A DNA stretch of 64,000 bases from Nocardia niigatensis NBRC 100131 (GCF_000308655.1 NZ_BAGC01000114.1:186001-250000), one strand, 5' to 3'; numbered from the stretch's first letter, positions 8,279 through 19,119 are shown. Numbers and translations are program-made. The notes: a model not told the origin generated them from the letters alone.

Positions 8279-8998
8279 TCAGTGGCCCATGCCCATTCCG
8301 CCGTCGACGGGGATGATTGCGCCGGAGATGTAGGAGGCGTCGTCGGAGACGAGGAAGCTGATCGCCGCCGCGACATCCTCGACCTGGCCCATGCGGCCCG
8401 CGGGGATGAAGTCGAGCACGGACTTGCGCATCTCCTCGGTCATGTCCTCGCGGGTCATGTCGGTGTCGATCAGACCGGGCGCGACCACGTTCGCGGTGAT
8501 GTTGCGTTTGCCGACCTCACGGGTGATGGCGCGCGCCATACCGACCAGACCGGACTTCGACGCCGCGTAGCTGACCTGTGCGGGCGAACCCATCTGGCCG
8601 ACCACCGAGCCGAGGAAGACGATGCGGCCGAAGCGGTTCTTGAGCATATTGCGATTGGCGCGCTGGGCGACTCGCCACGCACCGGTCAGGTTGGCATCGA
8701 TGACCTTCGAGAACGACTCCTCGCTCATGCGCATGAACAGGACATTGTCCACGATGCCCGCATTCGCGACGACGACCTCGACCGGACCCTGGTGCGCCTC
8801 CACCTCGGAGAACGCCCGATCGACCGACTCACTATCGGTCACATCGCATTTCACACCGAAAAGACCCTCTGGCGCACCGGACCCACGGTGGGTGACGGCG
8901 ACCTTGTGTCCGTCGGCGAGCAGGCGCTGAGCAACCGCGAGACCGATGCCGCGGTTACCGCCGGTCACCAGTACCGATCGGGATGTGATGTTCGACAT
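8279..8998 (-). CDS. fabG1: 3-oxoacyl-ACP reductase FabG1 (MabA)
   Basis: A 239-residue SDR that reduces 3-ketoacyl-AcpM with NADPH in FAS-II. TGGNRGIG (residues 12-19) is the cofactor motif, NAG follows at 79-81, and the catalytic set is S131, Y144, K148 (QVSYAASK). The ATG at 8998 is chosen over an upstream in-frame extension because it gives the standard FabG N-terminus. It lies between the VWA gene and inhA. Confidence 0.95.
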   Translation of the reverse strand: MSNITSRSVLVTGGNRGIGLAVAQRLLADGHKVAVTHRGSGAPEGLFGVKCDVTDSESVDRAFSEVEAHQGPVEVVVANAGIVDNVLFMRMSEESFSKVIDANLTGAWRVAQRANRNMLKNRFGRIVFLGSVVGQMGSPAQVSYAASKSGLVGMARAITREVGKRNITANVVAPGLIDTDMTREDMTEEMRKSVLDFIPAGRMGQVEDVAAAISFLVSDDASYISGAIIPVDGGMGMGH

Positions 8999-9047
8999 AA
9001 GGGCAAACCTATCTGTTCGTGTTCGGGACTCGGCGCGCGGTACCGAT

Positions 9048-10073
9048 TTACGGCAGACGCTGACGATAGAGCAGGGCGGTGAGCACGCCACCGGCGGTCA
9101 CCAGCAGGCCGAGCAACAGCCACGGGCGGCTGGCGTCGCCCATGGTGGTCTCGTAGCCGATCTGCTCTTCCAAATGGCCGTAGACGTTCTTGAGTTCCTC
9201 CAGCGTGGAGGCGGTGAAGAACTCGCCGCCGGACAACTTCGCGATCTCGCGCAGCGAATCGTCGTCCACCGGCACCCGCACCCGCTGCGAACCCTTGCCG
9301 TCCTGATCCGGAATCTCGACGGTGCCCCAGGTGGTGCCGAAGGAAATCGTCGACACCGGAACGCCTTTCTCCTTCGCCAGACGCGCGGCGGTGAAGCCGT
9401 GGCGAGGGTTTTCGACGTCCTTGTCGTCCGGCACGGTCTGCTTACCGTCCGACATCATCACGATCTGCGCCGGCGGCGGCTTCTCCGCCCCGCCCAGCAC
9501 CGACGCCAGCGTGTCGATCGACTGCAGGGCGGTGAGAATGCCCTCACCGGTGGCAGTGCGTTCGGCCAGCTTCATATTGTCGATGGCCGCCTTGACCGCT
9601 TCCCGGTTGGTCGTCGGCGACACCTGCACCGACGCGGTACCCGCGAAGGTGACCAGGCCCAGGTTGATACCGGGGGTGAGGTTGTCCGCGAACTCCTTCG
9701 CGGCCTTCTTCGCCACCTGGATCCGGCTCGGCGGCACGTCGGTCGCCTCCATGGACAGCGACACATCGATCACCAGGATGACCGTGGCCCGGTTGCGCGG
9801 CACCTTCTTCGCCGCGGTCGGGCCCGCGGCCGCGAAGGTCAGGAAGATCAGGCCCACCAGGGTCAGCGCCACCGGAATGTGACGCCACGGCTTGGGCTGC
9901 GAGGGTGCGACCTTCTCCAGCAGATCCATATTGGCGAAGCGCAGCATGTGCTTTCGCCGCCGCTGCTGGATCAGGATGTAGATCAACGCGATCGCGGCCA
10001 GCACGGCCAGGAACCCCAGCCAGTACTGCGCCGTGAAATGCGAAAGGCTCAAAGTGACATTGCCAATGCTCAC
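9048..10073 (-). CDS. VWA-domain membrane protein (Rv1481-like)
   Basis: A 341-residue protein with helices at about residues 17-36 and 66-84 and a C-terminal helix (about 317-336). Between them lies a von Willebrand A domain with an intact MIDAS: D103, S105 and S107 in VIDVSLSM, with a later MSDG. Such proteins work with MoxR AAA+ ATPases and DUF58 proteins, probably in envelope protein maturation or assembly. Its start overlaps the DUF58 stop by 4 bases. Confidence 0.92.
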   Translation of the reverse strand: MSIGNVTLSLSHFTAQYWLGFLAVLAAIALIYILIQQRRRKHMLRFANMDLLEKVAPSQPKPWRHIPVALTLVGLIFLTFAAAGPTAAKKVPRNRATVILVIDVSLSMEATDVPPSRIQVAKKAAKEFADNLTPGINLGLVTFAGTASVQVSPTTNREAVKAAIDNMKLAERTATGEGILTALQSIDTLASVLGGAEKPPPAQIVMMSDGKQTVPDDKDVENPRHGFTAARLAKEKGVPVSTISFGTTWGTVEIPDQDGKGSQRVRVPVDDDSLREIAKLSGGEFFTASTLEELKNVYGHLEEQIGYETTMGDASRPWLLLGLLVTAGGVLTALLYRQRLP

Positions 10074-11070
10074 TGTCGCGGCACCCGCCCGGCAGTCGGG
10101 GCGCCGAAGGTGTGGCGCCGGGTCGACACGAATCTCACCACGTCCGCGATCCAGTCACGGTCGGTGCGCAGGGTCATCACGGGCGCGCCGCAGCTGCGCA
10201 GCGCCGACTCGACCTGCTCCCGATGACGCTGCGCGGCGCGCGCGAAATCGGCGCGGAGCGTGGGGGTCACACTGAATTCCCGGGTCCGGCCCGATTCCGG
10301 ATCGTGCAGGACCACATCGCCGACATCCGGCAGCTCCAGATCGCGCGGGTCGAGCACCTCGACGCCGAGCAGATCGTGGCGGCCGGAGATGGCGCGCAGC
10401 GAACGCTGCCAGTCGATATCGCCGAGGAAATCGGAGATGACCACGGCCAGGCCGCGTTTGCGCTGCGGGCGGCGCAGGGCCTCGATGGCCTCGCGCAGAT
10501 CGCCGCGCACCCCGTCGGCGGCGTGCGGCGTGGTCGCGATCCTGCGCAGCATCGCCTGCTCGTGCACGCGGCCGCTGCGGGCCGGAATGCGGATCAGCTG
10601 CTGGCCATTGGCCACCACCGCGCCGATCCGGTTGCCGCCGCCGCTGGTCAGATGCGTGACCGCGGCCGCCGCGGCGACCACCAGATCCCGTTTCTCGCAC
10701 AGCGCGGTACCGAAGTCGACACTGGCCGACAGGTCGATGACCAGCCAGGTCTCCAGCTCGCGGTCGGCGATCATCTGCCGCACGTGCGGATGGGTGGTGC
10801 GGGCGGTGACCGACCAGTCCATCTGCCGCACATCGTCGCCCGGCTGATACATGCGGGCGTCGCCGGGTTCGGAGCCGGGTCCGGGGATCAGGCCCAGGTG
10901 GTCACCGTGCAGTACGCCGTCCAGGCGCCGGCGCACGGTGAGTTCGAGCGTCTTCAACGCCGCCGACAACCGCGGGTCGGTCAGTTGCCCCTGCCGGAAC
11001 GAGGGCGGGGCGTGCGTGGAGCCGCTGGGAGGTGAGATCGTCACGGGCGCAATCGATTCCGAGACCGGCC

Positions 11071-11074
<4 letters not shown>
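10070..11074 (-). CDS. DUF58 protein (Rv1480-like)
   Basis: A 334-residue cytosolic protein carrying the DUF58 core GDDVRQMDWSVTART, followed by a VWA-like fold (LVIDLSASVDFG, ISDFLGDI). GTG 11074 overlaps the moxR1 stop as GTGA. It is the usual middle member of the MoxR-DUF58-VWA trio. The reaction is unknown; a chaperone or scaffold role with MoxR is inferred from the neighbourhood. Confidence 0.9.
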
Positions 11075-12300
<1,226 letters not shown>

Positions 12301-12416
12301 CCCCGCTTTCGCCTTGGTCCTGTGCGTTCCGCCCCAACTATTCCAGGTATCTCGCACAATTGCCGCACCCGGCCGTGATCGCGGCGCGAATTTCAGTCGT
12401 GAAATGTGGCTTTCGG

Positions 12417-13088
12417 CTATTTCCTGGCCGTGGTGGCGTGGTCGAGTACCAGTTCGACGGCGTCGGCGACGGGCGTGTGACCGCCGGTCAGTTCGATGAT
12501 CATCCGGTTCAGGGCCGGGCGGTGCAGGGCGACGTCGATGAAGGCTGCGACATCGTCCCGGCGGACATCGCCGTATTCGATCGCGAGTCCGGCTGCGACC
12601 AGGCCGTTTCCGGGTTCGTTGCGCAGCGTGCCGGGACGCACGATGAGCCAGTCGAGATCGGTGGCGACGAGGTAGGCGTCGGCCATTTTCTTCACGCGCA
12701 TGTAGTGCTCGAACCCGGGCGTGGTTTCGCGATCGCGGCCCGCGTCGGGGAACACAGAAACCAGGACAAAACGGGCAACTCCAGCGAAGCGGGCGGCATC
12801 GGCGGATTTTTCCAGCCCCCTGCCGTCGATGAGCGAGGTCCGGTCCATGCCGGTGCCGTGCGCGCCCGCGGAGAAGACGATGGCGTCGTGGCCCCGGAAT
12901 TTCGCGGCGAGATCGTCGACCGAATCCGTGATGAGGTCGCCGAGGACAGGCGTCGCCCCGGTCGCGGCGATGACATCGGCCTGGCCGGGATCACGGTGCA
13001 TTCCGGTGACCTCGTCACCGCGCGCGGTCAGCAGCGTCGACAGGCGGCGTCCGATGCCACCGGCCGCTCCGATCTGGAATACCTTCAT
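12417..13088 (-). CDS. NAD(P)-binding atypical SDR (NmrA/YwnB-like)
   Basis: A 223-residue single-domain Rossmann protein. ATG 13088 follows GAGAGGAG at good spacing. The dinucleotide motif is QIGAAGGIGRR near the N-terminus, with HDAIVFSAGAHG, a VARFVLVS strand and the LDWLIVRPGTL segment typical of NAD(P)H-binding epimerase-like or flavin-reductase-like proteins (COG0702 type). It has no YxxxK in classical position. The role is unknown. It stands alone upstream of moxR1. Confidence 0.82.
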   Translation of the reverse strand: MKVFQIGAAGGIGRRLSTLLTARGDEVTGMHRDPGQADVIAATGATPVLGDLITDSVDDLAAKFRGHDAIVFSAGAHGTGMDRTSLIDGRGLEKSADAARFAGVARFVLVSVFPDAGRDRETTPGFEHYMRVKKMADAYLVATDLDWLIVRPGTLRNEPGNGLVAAGLAIEYGDVRRDDVAAFIDVALHRPALNRMIIELTGGHTPVADAVELVLDHATTARK

Positions 13089-13284
13089 CGGCGACTCCTC
13101 TCGTAGGCGGGCACAGCCCCAGCTTTCCATCGGCCGGCCGCGTCGACCCGATCGACACCAGAAAGTTTCCTGAGCTCGGATCGGTTCGGCGGAGATGCGT
13201 CTAATCTTGCGAATGTCTCTGCCGCCGACCGTTTCTCCGCCGGTAGCGTTGTCTGTGTCGGTCGACGGTGTCCGGTGATACGGG

Positions 13285-13761
13285 ATGTGGTGTGCAGTGT
13301 GGGATTTCGAGGTTTCGCCCAGGCAATCCATCGGCGAGACGGTGCTGGAACAACTCCGGGAGCGGGCTACCGCCGACGGGGTCGCGCTACGGGTGGGGGT
13401 GGTGGTCGAACACAATGACGCGGTGCTGATGCTCGAGCACGAGGAGCACGTCGAAGGACGCAGCCCGCTGCACCTACCGGGGACCGTGGTGCGCCCGGGC
13501 GAGTCGCTGGCCGGCGCGGTGGTGCGCGCGGTCCACGAGGAGACCGGGCTCGCGGTGGTCGACGTGGTGCGGCATCTCGGTAGCTTCGACTACCTCTCCG
13601 GTGCCGGAAAGCCGGTCCGCAGAGAGCATTTCGTCGCCGAGGTGGAGAGCACGGGGCCGGTGCGGGTCACCAATTACGCCGAATACCGATGGGTTCCGCT
13701 CAGGGGTGATCTTCCGGTCACCCCGTCGATCCGCCGTATTCTCATGACCTACCAGGAGTAG
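13285..13761 (+). CDS. Nudix-domain hydrolase-like protein
   Basis: 158 residues. A Nudix box is visible as GTVVRPGESLAGAVVRAVHEETGL. Compared with the consensus GX5EX7REUXEEXGU, the first Glu of REU is Ala (RAVHEETG), while the metal-binding EE pair is kept. The substrate is unknown. ATG 13285 is the earliest start, but no clear ribosome-binding site fixes it. The gene abuts the broken FAD-linked oxidase on the same strand. Confidence 0.68.
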   Translation: MWCAVWDFEVSPRQSIGETVLEQLRERATADGVALRVGVVVEHNDAVLMLEHEEHVEGRSPLHLPGTVVRPGESLAGAVVRAVHEETGLAVVDVVRHLGSFDYLSGAGKPVRREHFVAEVESTGPVRVTNYAEYRWVPLRGDLPVTPSIRRILMTYQE

Positions 13762-13767
13762 CAACTC

Positions 13768-14361
13768 TTCGCGGAGGACCACATCTTCGAGATCGACACT
13801 CGTCCCGTGGTCCTCGATCAATTCACAGTCGACGAGACCGGCCGGGCGGGTCAGCGGCCGCGCGGCGTGGTCTACCCGGTCACCACCGAGGATGTGGTGA
13901 CCGTGGTCGACTGGGCCCGTGGACAGCGCACGCCGCTGATCGCGCGCGGGGCCGGGACCAGCCTGGAATGGCATCTGCTGTCCCGGGGTGACGAGCTGAT
14001 TCGCGGATCGCGGGGGCCGTGGACACCGCGATCCGGCTGGAGCCGAACTCGGGCTCGGCATCACGGTCGCGGGGCATCGGGGACGGGAACGTCCACACGA
14101 TCGTTCCCTACACCGAGGCCGAATACCAGGCGGCGCAGCAGTTCTCGGATCTGGTGGTGCGGCATGGGCTCGAGGTCGGCGGTACCGCCATCGGTGAGCA
14201 CGGAATCGGGCTGGCCAGGAAGAAGTACCTAGCGCGGGGAGCACCGGGCCGCGGTGGATCTCATGGTGGCGGTGAAGCGGGCGCTCGATCCACACGGCAT
14301 GTTCAACCCCGGGAAGGTGCTGGATTTCAGCCCTGGCGATCCGGTTCCGCACGGCGAGTGA
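13768..14361 (+). pseudogene. Remnant of FAD-linked oxidase (GlcD/D-lactate dehydrogenase family)
   Basis: Pieces of one FAD-binding type-4 oxidase are spread over three frames. The first (about 13768-14010) gives PVTTEDVVTVVDWARG and LIARGAGTSLE, the start of the FAD domain. After a frame change, 14076-14240 gives GDGNVHTIVPYTEAEY and GTAIGEHGIGLARKKYL. After another, 14241-14361 gives RALDPHGMFNPGKVL and a stop. About 200 codons for a full gene of 450 or more means the middle is deleted. Its 3' end overlaps the end of the convergent LysR gene. Confidence 0.8.
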
Positions 14362-15280
14362 CGTCGCCGCCGCCCGCGTGCCCGAGATACGACATGGCGT
14401 GCGCCGCGACATGATCGCGTAGCCGAGCCACGGCCGGCGTGGGACGGTGATTCCCCGAGACCAGGCCGATGCTGCGTTCACGCTCTCCGGTCAGCGGCAC
14501 CCGGATGAGGCCGGGGTGCGGGGTCTCCGGGGCCGGGAGTATCGCGACGCCGAGGTTCTGGGCGACCAGGGCGCGCAGGGTTTCGAACTCGGTGATCTCG
14601 AAACCGACCTTCGGAATGAATCCGGCCTCCGCGCACCAGGAGTCGACGAGGCGGCGCAGATGGTAGGTCGGCGGGTTCGCGATGAACGCCTCGCCCGCGA
14701 GTTCGGCGAGGTCGACCGCACCGCGGGTCGCGAGCGGATGGGTGCTCGCGACATAGAGGTGCAGATGCTGGAACCCCAGGATGATCGCGGGCAGATCATC
14801 GGGCGCCGGGATGGTGACAGCCAGGTCGAGGCGGCCATCGCGCACCATGTCCGCCAGGGCGCTGCCGTGCGCCTGGACCAGGTGCAGGCGGATGCGGGGC
14901 GCGCCGGCATGGAAGCCGGCCAAGAGCGACGGGATACTGACCGGGCCGAGCGTGAACGGGAAACCGAAGCGGACCAGGCCGCTGTCCGGGTCGGCGTCGC
15001 TGCGGACCACGTCGACCGCGTCACCGAGGGCCTGCACCAATCCGCGCGTGCGGTCGAACAGGTCCTGGCCGGCGGCGGTGAGGGCGACGCGGCGACCGAC
15101 CGGTTGGAACAACTTCACCCCGACGGCCTGCTCGACCGCCCTCAACCTGCGGCTCAGCGACGACTGCGGCACGCCGAGACGCTGCGCCGCGCGGGTGATG
15201 TGCCCCTCGGCCGCGGCCGCATCGAAGGCCGCGAGCAGCGGAATGAGGGCCTCCACCTGCGAGGACGGCAATTCATCCAT
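14327..15280 (-). CDS. LysR-family transcriptional regulator
   Basis: 317 residues from ATG 15280. The winged helix-turn-helix is at the N-terminus (AAEGHITRAAQRLGVPQSSLSRRLRAVE split over residues 25-55), followed by a periplasmic-binding-protein-like effector domain. It is divergent from mqo with 92 bases between starts, so it probably controls mqo, itself, or both. The effector is unknown. The 3' end runs 35 bases into the oxidase remnant. Confidence 0.9.
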   Translation of the reverse strand: MDELPSSQVEALIPLLAAFDAAAAEGHITRAAQRLGVPQSSLSRRLRAVEQAVGVKLFQPVGRRVALTAAGQDLFDRTRGLVQALGDAVDVVRSDADPDSGLVRFGFPFTLGPVSIPSLLAGFHAGAPRIRLHLVQAHGSALADMVRDGRLDLAVTIPAPDDLPAIILGFQHLHLYVASTHPLATRGAVDLAELAGEAFIANPPTYHLRRLVDSWCAEAGFIPKVGFEITEFETLRALVAQNLGVAILPAPETPHPGLIRVPLTGERERSIGLVSGNHRPTPAVARLRDHVAAHAMSYLGHAGGGDVTRRAEPDRQG

Positions 15281-15372
15281 ATTTGGATCATAACCTCCCG
15301 GAATGCACATTGGACGGATCAATGGTCGCGGCGTGACGATGGGTGATATCAGGAGCCGAGGAGGTCAGTCAG

Positions 15373-16851
15373 ATGGACGCGCACCCCACCATCACCGAAT
15401 CCCACACGGAGACAGAGATTCTCGATGTCGCACTGATCGGGGGCGGCATCATGTCCGCCACGCTCGGCGCGATGATCGCGACGCTGCAACCGGATTGGTC
15501 GATCGCCCTGCTGGAACGACTCGATCGGGTCGCGGCGGAGAGTTCCGATCCGTGGAACAACGCGGGCACCGGACACTCGGGGTTCTGCGAACTCAACTAC
15601 ATGCCGGATGCGGACGACCCGGGCAAGCCGGCCGAGTTGGCCTCCCTGTTCGCGCTCTCGCGGCAACTGTGGGCCGGGTTGGCCGAGCGCGGTGTGCTGA
15701 CCGACACCACCTTCGTCACCGGGACGCCGCATATGGATGTGGTGTTCGGCGACCGGGATGTCACGTATCTGCGCCGGCGGTTCGAGTCGTTGCGGAGACT
15801 GCCCGCGTTCTCGGCGATGGAGTACACCGAGGATCCGGCGACGATCGAGCGCTGGGCTCCCCTGCTCATGACCGGACGCGCGCCGGGCGAGCCAGTGGCG
15901 GCCACCCGATTCGGGGGCGGGACCGATGTCGATTTCGGAGCGTTGACCGGATCCCTGGTGGAGGCCATGACCGGCGCGGGCGCTCGAGTGCTCACCGGCC
16001 ACGAGGTCACCGGACTGCGGCGCGATGACGACGGCGTGTGGACGGTGACCGGGCGCGATCGGAGCACCGGGCAGCGCTTCGCCATCCGCGCGCGCTTCGT
16101 GTTCGTCGGTGCGGGCGGGTACGCCCTGAAGCTGCTGCAGAAGGCCCGCATTCCCGAGGTCCGCGGGTACGGGGTGTTTCCGGTCGGCGCGCAGTTCCTG
16201 CGCACCGACAATCCGGAGGTCGTGGCCCGGCACGAGGCGAAGGTCTACAGCCAGGCCCCGGTCGGCGCGCCCCCGATGTCGGTGCCACACCTGGACAAGC
16301 GCATCGTCGACGGTGAACCGTCGCTGCTGTTCGGCCCGTACGCGACGTTCAGCACGCGGCTGCTCAAGCACGGCAGGCTCACCGACCTGTTCACCACGCT
16401 GCGGCTCACGAATACCGTGGTACTGCTCGCGGCGGGCCTCCGGAATCTCCCGTTGGTGCGCTATCTGATTCGCGAACTGCTCTCGACCCGCCGCCGCAAA
16501 TTCGCACAGCTGCAACGCTTCTACCCCGAGGCCGACCCCGCCGACTGGTACCTGGTACAGGCCGGTCAGCGCGCTCAGCTGGTCAAACCCGACCCGCACG
16601 GCCTCGGCGTCCTGACCATGGGCACCGAGCTCGTCACCGGCGCGGACGGCACCATCGCGGGACTGCTGGGCGCGTCGCCCGGCGCCTCGACCGCGCCCGC
16701 CATCATGGCCGACCTGCTGGATCGGTGCTTCCCGCAGCAGCATTCGCACTGGGAGCCGGCTTTGCGGCAGCTCATGCCGGGCTACGCCGGTGGCTCGAAC
16801 TCCCAGAGCGCGGGCCCGCTGCCCGACGTCCCGGTCGCGATCGGGAAGTAG
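15373..16851 (+). CDS. mqo: Malate:quinone oxidoreductase
   Basis: 492 residues; ATG 15373 follows GAGGAGG. This FAD-dependent, membrane-associated enzyme oxidises malate to oxaloacetate and reduces the quinone pool. The N-terminal FAD motif is LIGGGIMSATLG, with WNNAGTGHSGFCELNY, the family signature, at about residues 60-75; FGPYATFSTRLLK and LLGASPGASTAPAIM are also conserved. The divergent LysR gene is the likely regulator. The 3' end overlaps the convergent lipoprotein gene by 70 bases. Confidence 0.95.
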   Translation: MDAHPTITESHTETEILDVALIGGGIMSATLGAMIATLQPDWSIALLERLDRVAAESSDPWNNAGTGHSGFCELNYMPDADDPGKPAELASLFALSRQLWAGLAERGVLTDTTFVTGTPHMDVVFGDRDVTYLRRRFESLRRLPAFSAMEYTEDPATIERWAPLLMTGRAPGEPVAATRFGGGTDVDFGALTGSLVEAMTGAGARVLTGHEVTGLRRDDDGVWTVTGRDRSTGQRFAIRARFVFVGAGGYALKLLQKARIPEVRGYGVFPVGAQFLRTDNPEVVARHEAKVYSQAPVGAPPMSVPHLDKRIVDGEPSLLFGPYATFSTRLLKHGRLTDLFTTLRLTNTVVLLAAGLRNLPLVRYLIRELLSTRRRKFAQLQRFYPEADPADWYLVQAGQRAQLVKPDPHGLGVLTMGTELVTGADGTIAGLLGASPGASTAPAIMADLLDRCFPQQHSHWEPALRQLMPGYAGGSNSQSAGPLPDVPVAIGK

Positions 16852-17801
16852 CTGTGATGATCAGCGGGATCGACGACCACGATGTGCGCGCCATCCGCGA
16901 GGTGCCCGGCGCCCGCGGGCACCGGATGTCCGTCCCGCCGATCGAAGACGCTCACCCAGCCGCTCTCACTCGCCACGTACACCCGTTGCGGACCCGGGTC
17001 GTAGGCGAGGACATCGGGCGTCTCTCCCACACTGTTGTGGTCGGTCACCGCGTGTTTCGCGAGATCCACGGTGATCAGCGTGGCATTGTCCTCGCAGCCG
17101 ACGTACATGATCTGCCCGCTCGCATCGAGGGCCTGGCCGTGCGGCCCGGAGCATCCGGGTGCGGGGATCCGGTCGGTGACGGTCAGGGAATCCGGCGTGA
17201 GAACGGCGAGCTCGTCGCGCCCCTGGACCGCGACCACCATCCGATCGATGGCGGCGTCGTAGACGACATTGCCGACCTCACCGCCCAGAGTCACCGTGCC
17301 ACGGACGATTCCGGTGTCCGCGTCGGCGACGGTCTCGCTGCCCGCCCGCTCATTGGTGGTCCACACCGCGTTCCGTACCGGGTCGTAGGCCAGGCCGTCG
17401 GGGTAGTTGCCGGTCGGAGCGGTGAACAGCACCGCACCGCTGTCCTCGTCGAGCGCCATGAGCTGGTCACGACCGGTCACCGTCGCGTACACGCGGTGCT
17501 TCTCCGGCACCACCAGCACCCCGTGCACATCGGGGGTATCGCCGATCGTGCGCAGCACGGTGTGCGCGCGAACATCGGCCTCCACGATCTGACCGGACCC
17601 CATGTGAGCGAGGAACATCAGCCCGCGCCCGGAATCCAGACTCGCGTAATCGAATCGGGAAGAGCCGCCCGGGAGGGCGAGCTCCGAGACCTTGCGCAGC
17701 GGCAGCGGCCCGCCGGTGGTGGCCGGCCCGGAGCCGCAGGCCGCGACCAAGACCAGCCCGGCCAGCCCCCAGCCCGCGCGTCTCGTCCACATCCAGCTCA
17801 C
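16782..17801 (-). CDS. YncE/YVTN beta-propeller lipoprotein
   Basis: 339 residues. A lipoprotein signal ends in LVLVAAC with the lipidated Cys at C22. The rest consists of repeated blades of the YVTN type (VYATVTGRDQLMALDEDSG, MVVAVQGRDELAVLTPDS, MYVGCEDNATLITVDL), as in surface 40-residue propeller proteins. A ligand is not predictable. The gene starts 2 bases after the hydrolase stop, so the two are probably one transcript. Confidence 0.82.
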   Translation of the reverse strand: MSWMWTRRAGWGLAGLVLVAACGSGPATTGGPLPLRKVSELALPGGSSRFDYASLDSGRGLMFLAHMGSGQIVEADVRAHTVLRTIGDTPDVHGVLVVPEKHRVYATVTGRDQLMALDEDSGAVLFTAPTGNYPDGLAYDPVRNAVWTTNERAGSETVADADTGIVRGTVTLGGEVGNVVYDAAIDRMVVAVQGRDELAVLTPDSLTVTDRIPAPGCSGPHGQALDASGQIMYVGCEDNATLITVDLAKHAVTDHNSVGETPDVLAYDPGPQRVYVASESGWVSVFDRRDGHPVPAGAGHLADGAHIVVVDPADHHSYFPIATGTSGSGPALWEFEPPA

Positions 17802-17802
17802 C

Positions 17803-18681
17803 TCATGGGACTCGGCAGACGTCGCGGAACAGCGCGGCGGCCGCGTCGGCGGCGGGCTCGATCAGGCGGGGATCGTCGTAGAAATCGATCTGACCGACCG
17901 AGTCCAGCCACAACTCCGATTTCGGGGATGCCACCGCAGCATAGAACGTGCGGGCCCACGGCGGGACCAGCGCGTTCTCGGAGTGGACGAGCAGGAACGG
18001 AACCGCCAGTCGCGCGGCGGCCTCCTGGGCATCGAAACCGGCCGTGTGCTCGAAGGATTCGATCGCGAAACCATTCGTGTAATTGGGGACCGCGCCGCGC
18101 GGAGTGCCGTAGTACTCGAACGCCTCGCTCAGCGGCATGGCCACATCTCCGTTGTCGGCCGCCACGGCCGGGATGGTCTCGGTCTCGCCGGTGGCCAGCC
18201 GGTGTTCCCGGGCGCGGCGTCCCCGCTCGAGCACGGCCGGATCCGCCGGGTTGGCCGCGGCATCGGGATAGACCCCGGCGACACCGGCGAAGGCCCGGAT
18301 GCGCGGATCCTCGGCGACGGCCCGCGCCATGTACCCGCCGCCGGCGCATACGCCCAGCGCGGCCACGGTCCTGCCCGCGAACCGCTCGTCGGCCTCCAGG
18401 GCCGACACCGCCGCCGCGACGTCCGCGGCCTTGCCCAGCGGATCCTCCAATTGCCTTGGCACGCCCGCACTCTCGCCGAAGGTGCGGTGGTCGAAGGCGA
18501 GCGCCGCGAATCCGCGCCGCGCCAGCGCCTCGGCGTACACGCCCGCCGCCTGCTCCTTGACGGAGGTCAACGGCCCCGTCGTGACCACGACCCCCGCCGG
18601 TGCTCCCTCCGGCAGATACAGCGTGCCCACCAGCCGGTCCCCGTCCCGGGTGAAGGTGAACGGTACTGTGCTGACTGTCAT
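17803..18681 (-). CDS. Alpha/beta hydrolase, YcjY/dienelactone-hydrolase-like
   Basis: 292 residues from ATG 18681, preceded by GAGGAAACC. The nucleophile elbow reads LGVCAGGGY, with Cys rather than Ser, as in dienelactone-hydrolase-like and YcjY-type proteins. The strand-loop FDHRTFGESAG and the late SVGQIDFYDDP segment fit that group; the residue where a catalytic His could be expected is Gln. Real activity is uncertain. It is divergent from the HxlR gene, a common pairing in which HxlR represses the hydrolase. Confidence 0.82.
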   Translation of the reverse strand: MTVSTVPFTFTRDGDRLVGTLYLPEGAPAGVVVTTGPLTSVKEQAAGVYAEALARRGFAALAFDHRTFGESAGVPRQLEDPLGKAADVAAAVSALEADERFAGRTVAALGVCAGGGYMARAVAEDPRIRAFAGVAGVYPDAAANPADPAVLERGRRAREHRLATGETETIPAVAADNGDVAMPLSEAFEYYGTPRGAVPNYTNGFAIESFEHTAGFDAQEAAARLAVPFLLVHSENALVPPWARTFYAAVASPKSELWLDSVGQIDFYDDPRLIEPAADAAAALFRDVCRVP

Positions 18682-18753
18682 CTGGTTTCCTCGTCCTCGA
18701 AGTCGTCGCCTTACGGTGACACAGACGGTAGGCACGAACCCCGGCCACCGATA

Positions 18754-18776
18754 GAAGGCACTTCGCGGTGCCCTTC
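18754..18776. promoter_or_regulatory. Candidate HxlR operator
   Basis: Inverted repeat GAAGGCAC (18754-18761) and GTGCCCTTC (18768-18776), imperfect by one inserted base, in the 109-base gap between the divergent hydrolase and HxlR genes. A related half GTAGGCAC lies about 26 bases to the left. Position and symmetry suit a dimeric regulator. Confidence 0.4.
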
Positions 18777-18790
18777 CGAACGGAGGCGAC

Positions 18791-19117
18791 ATGGCACTGG
18801 TCATCCCGGACGTACTCGAGGAATCCTGCACCACCCGGCAGGCCCTCGAACGCCTCGCCGCGAAATGGCGCATCCTGCTCATCTACGCGCTGCTCGACGG
18901 GCCGCAACGCCCGGCCGCGCTGCGCCGGCGGCTGCCCGGCATCACGCAGAAGGTACTGACGGAGACATTGCGCGGCATGGAATCCGACGGGTTGGTCGAA
19001 CGTCATGTCTACAAGGAGACCGCCCCACAGCACATCGAGTACTCGCTCACCGAACTCGGCAAGTCACTCGAAACGCCGTTGGCCGCCATCTGCGCTTGGG
19101 CCACCGAACACCCGTGA
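18791..19117 (+). CDS. HxlR-family transcriptional regulator
   Basis: 108 residues, the usual size of a single-domain HxlR winged-helix protein. Conserved features are the N-terminal Cys region (EESCTTRQALERLAAKW), the recognition stretch LPGITQKVLTETLRGME and the wing VYKETAPQHIEYSLTELG. ATG 18791 follows GGAGG at good spacing. HxlR proteins often respond to electrophiles or redox state; C13 is the only Cys near the helix-turn-helix apart from C99. The likely target is the divergent hydrolase operon. Confidence 0.92.
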   Translation: MALVIPDVLEESCTTRQALERLAAKWRILLIYALLDGPQRPAALRRRLPGITQKVLTETLRGMESDGLVERHVYKETAPQHIEYSLTELGKSLETPLAAICAWATEHP

Positions 19118-19119
19118 AC

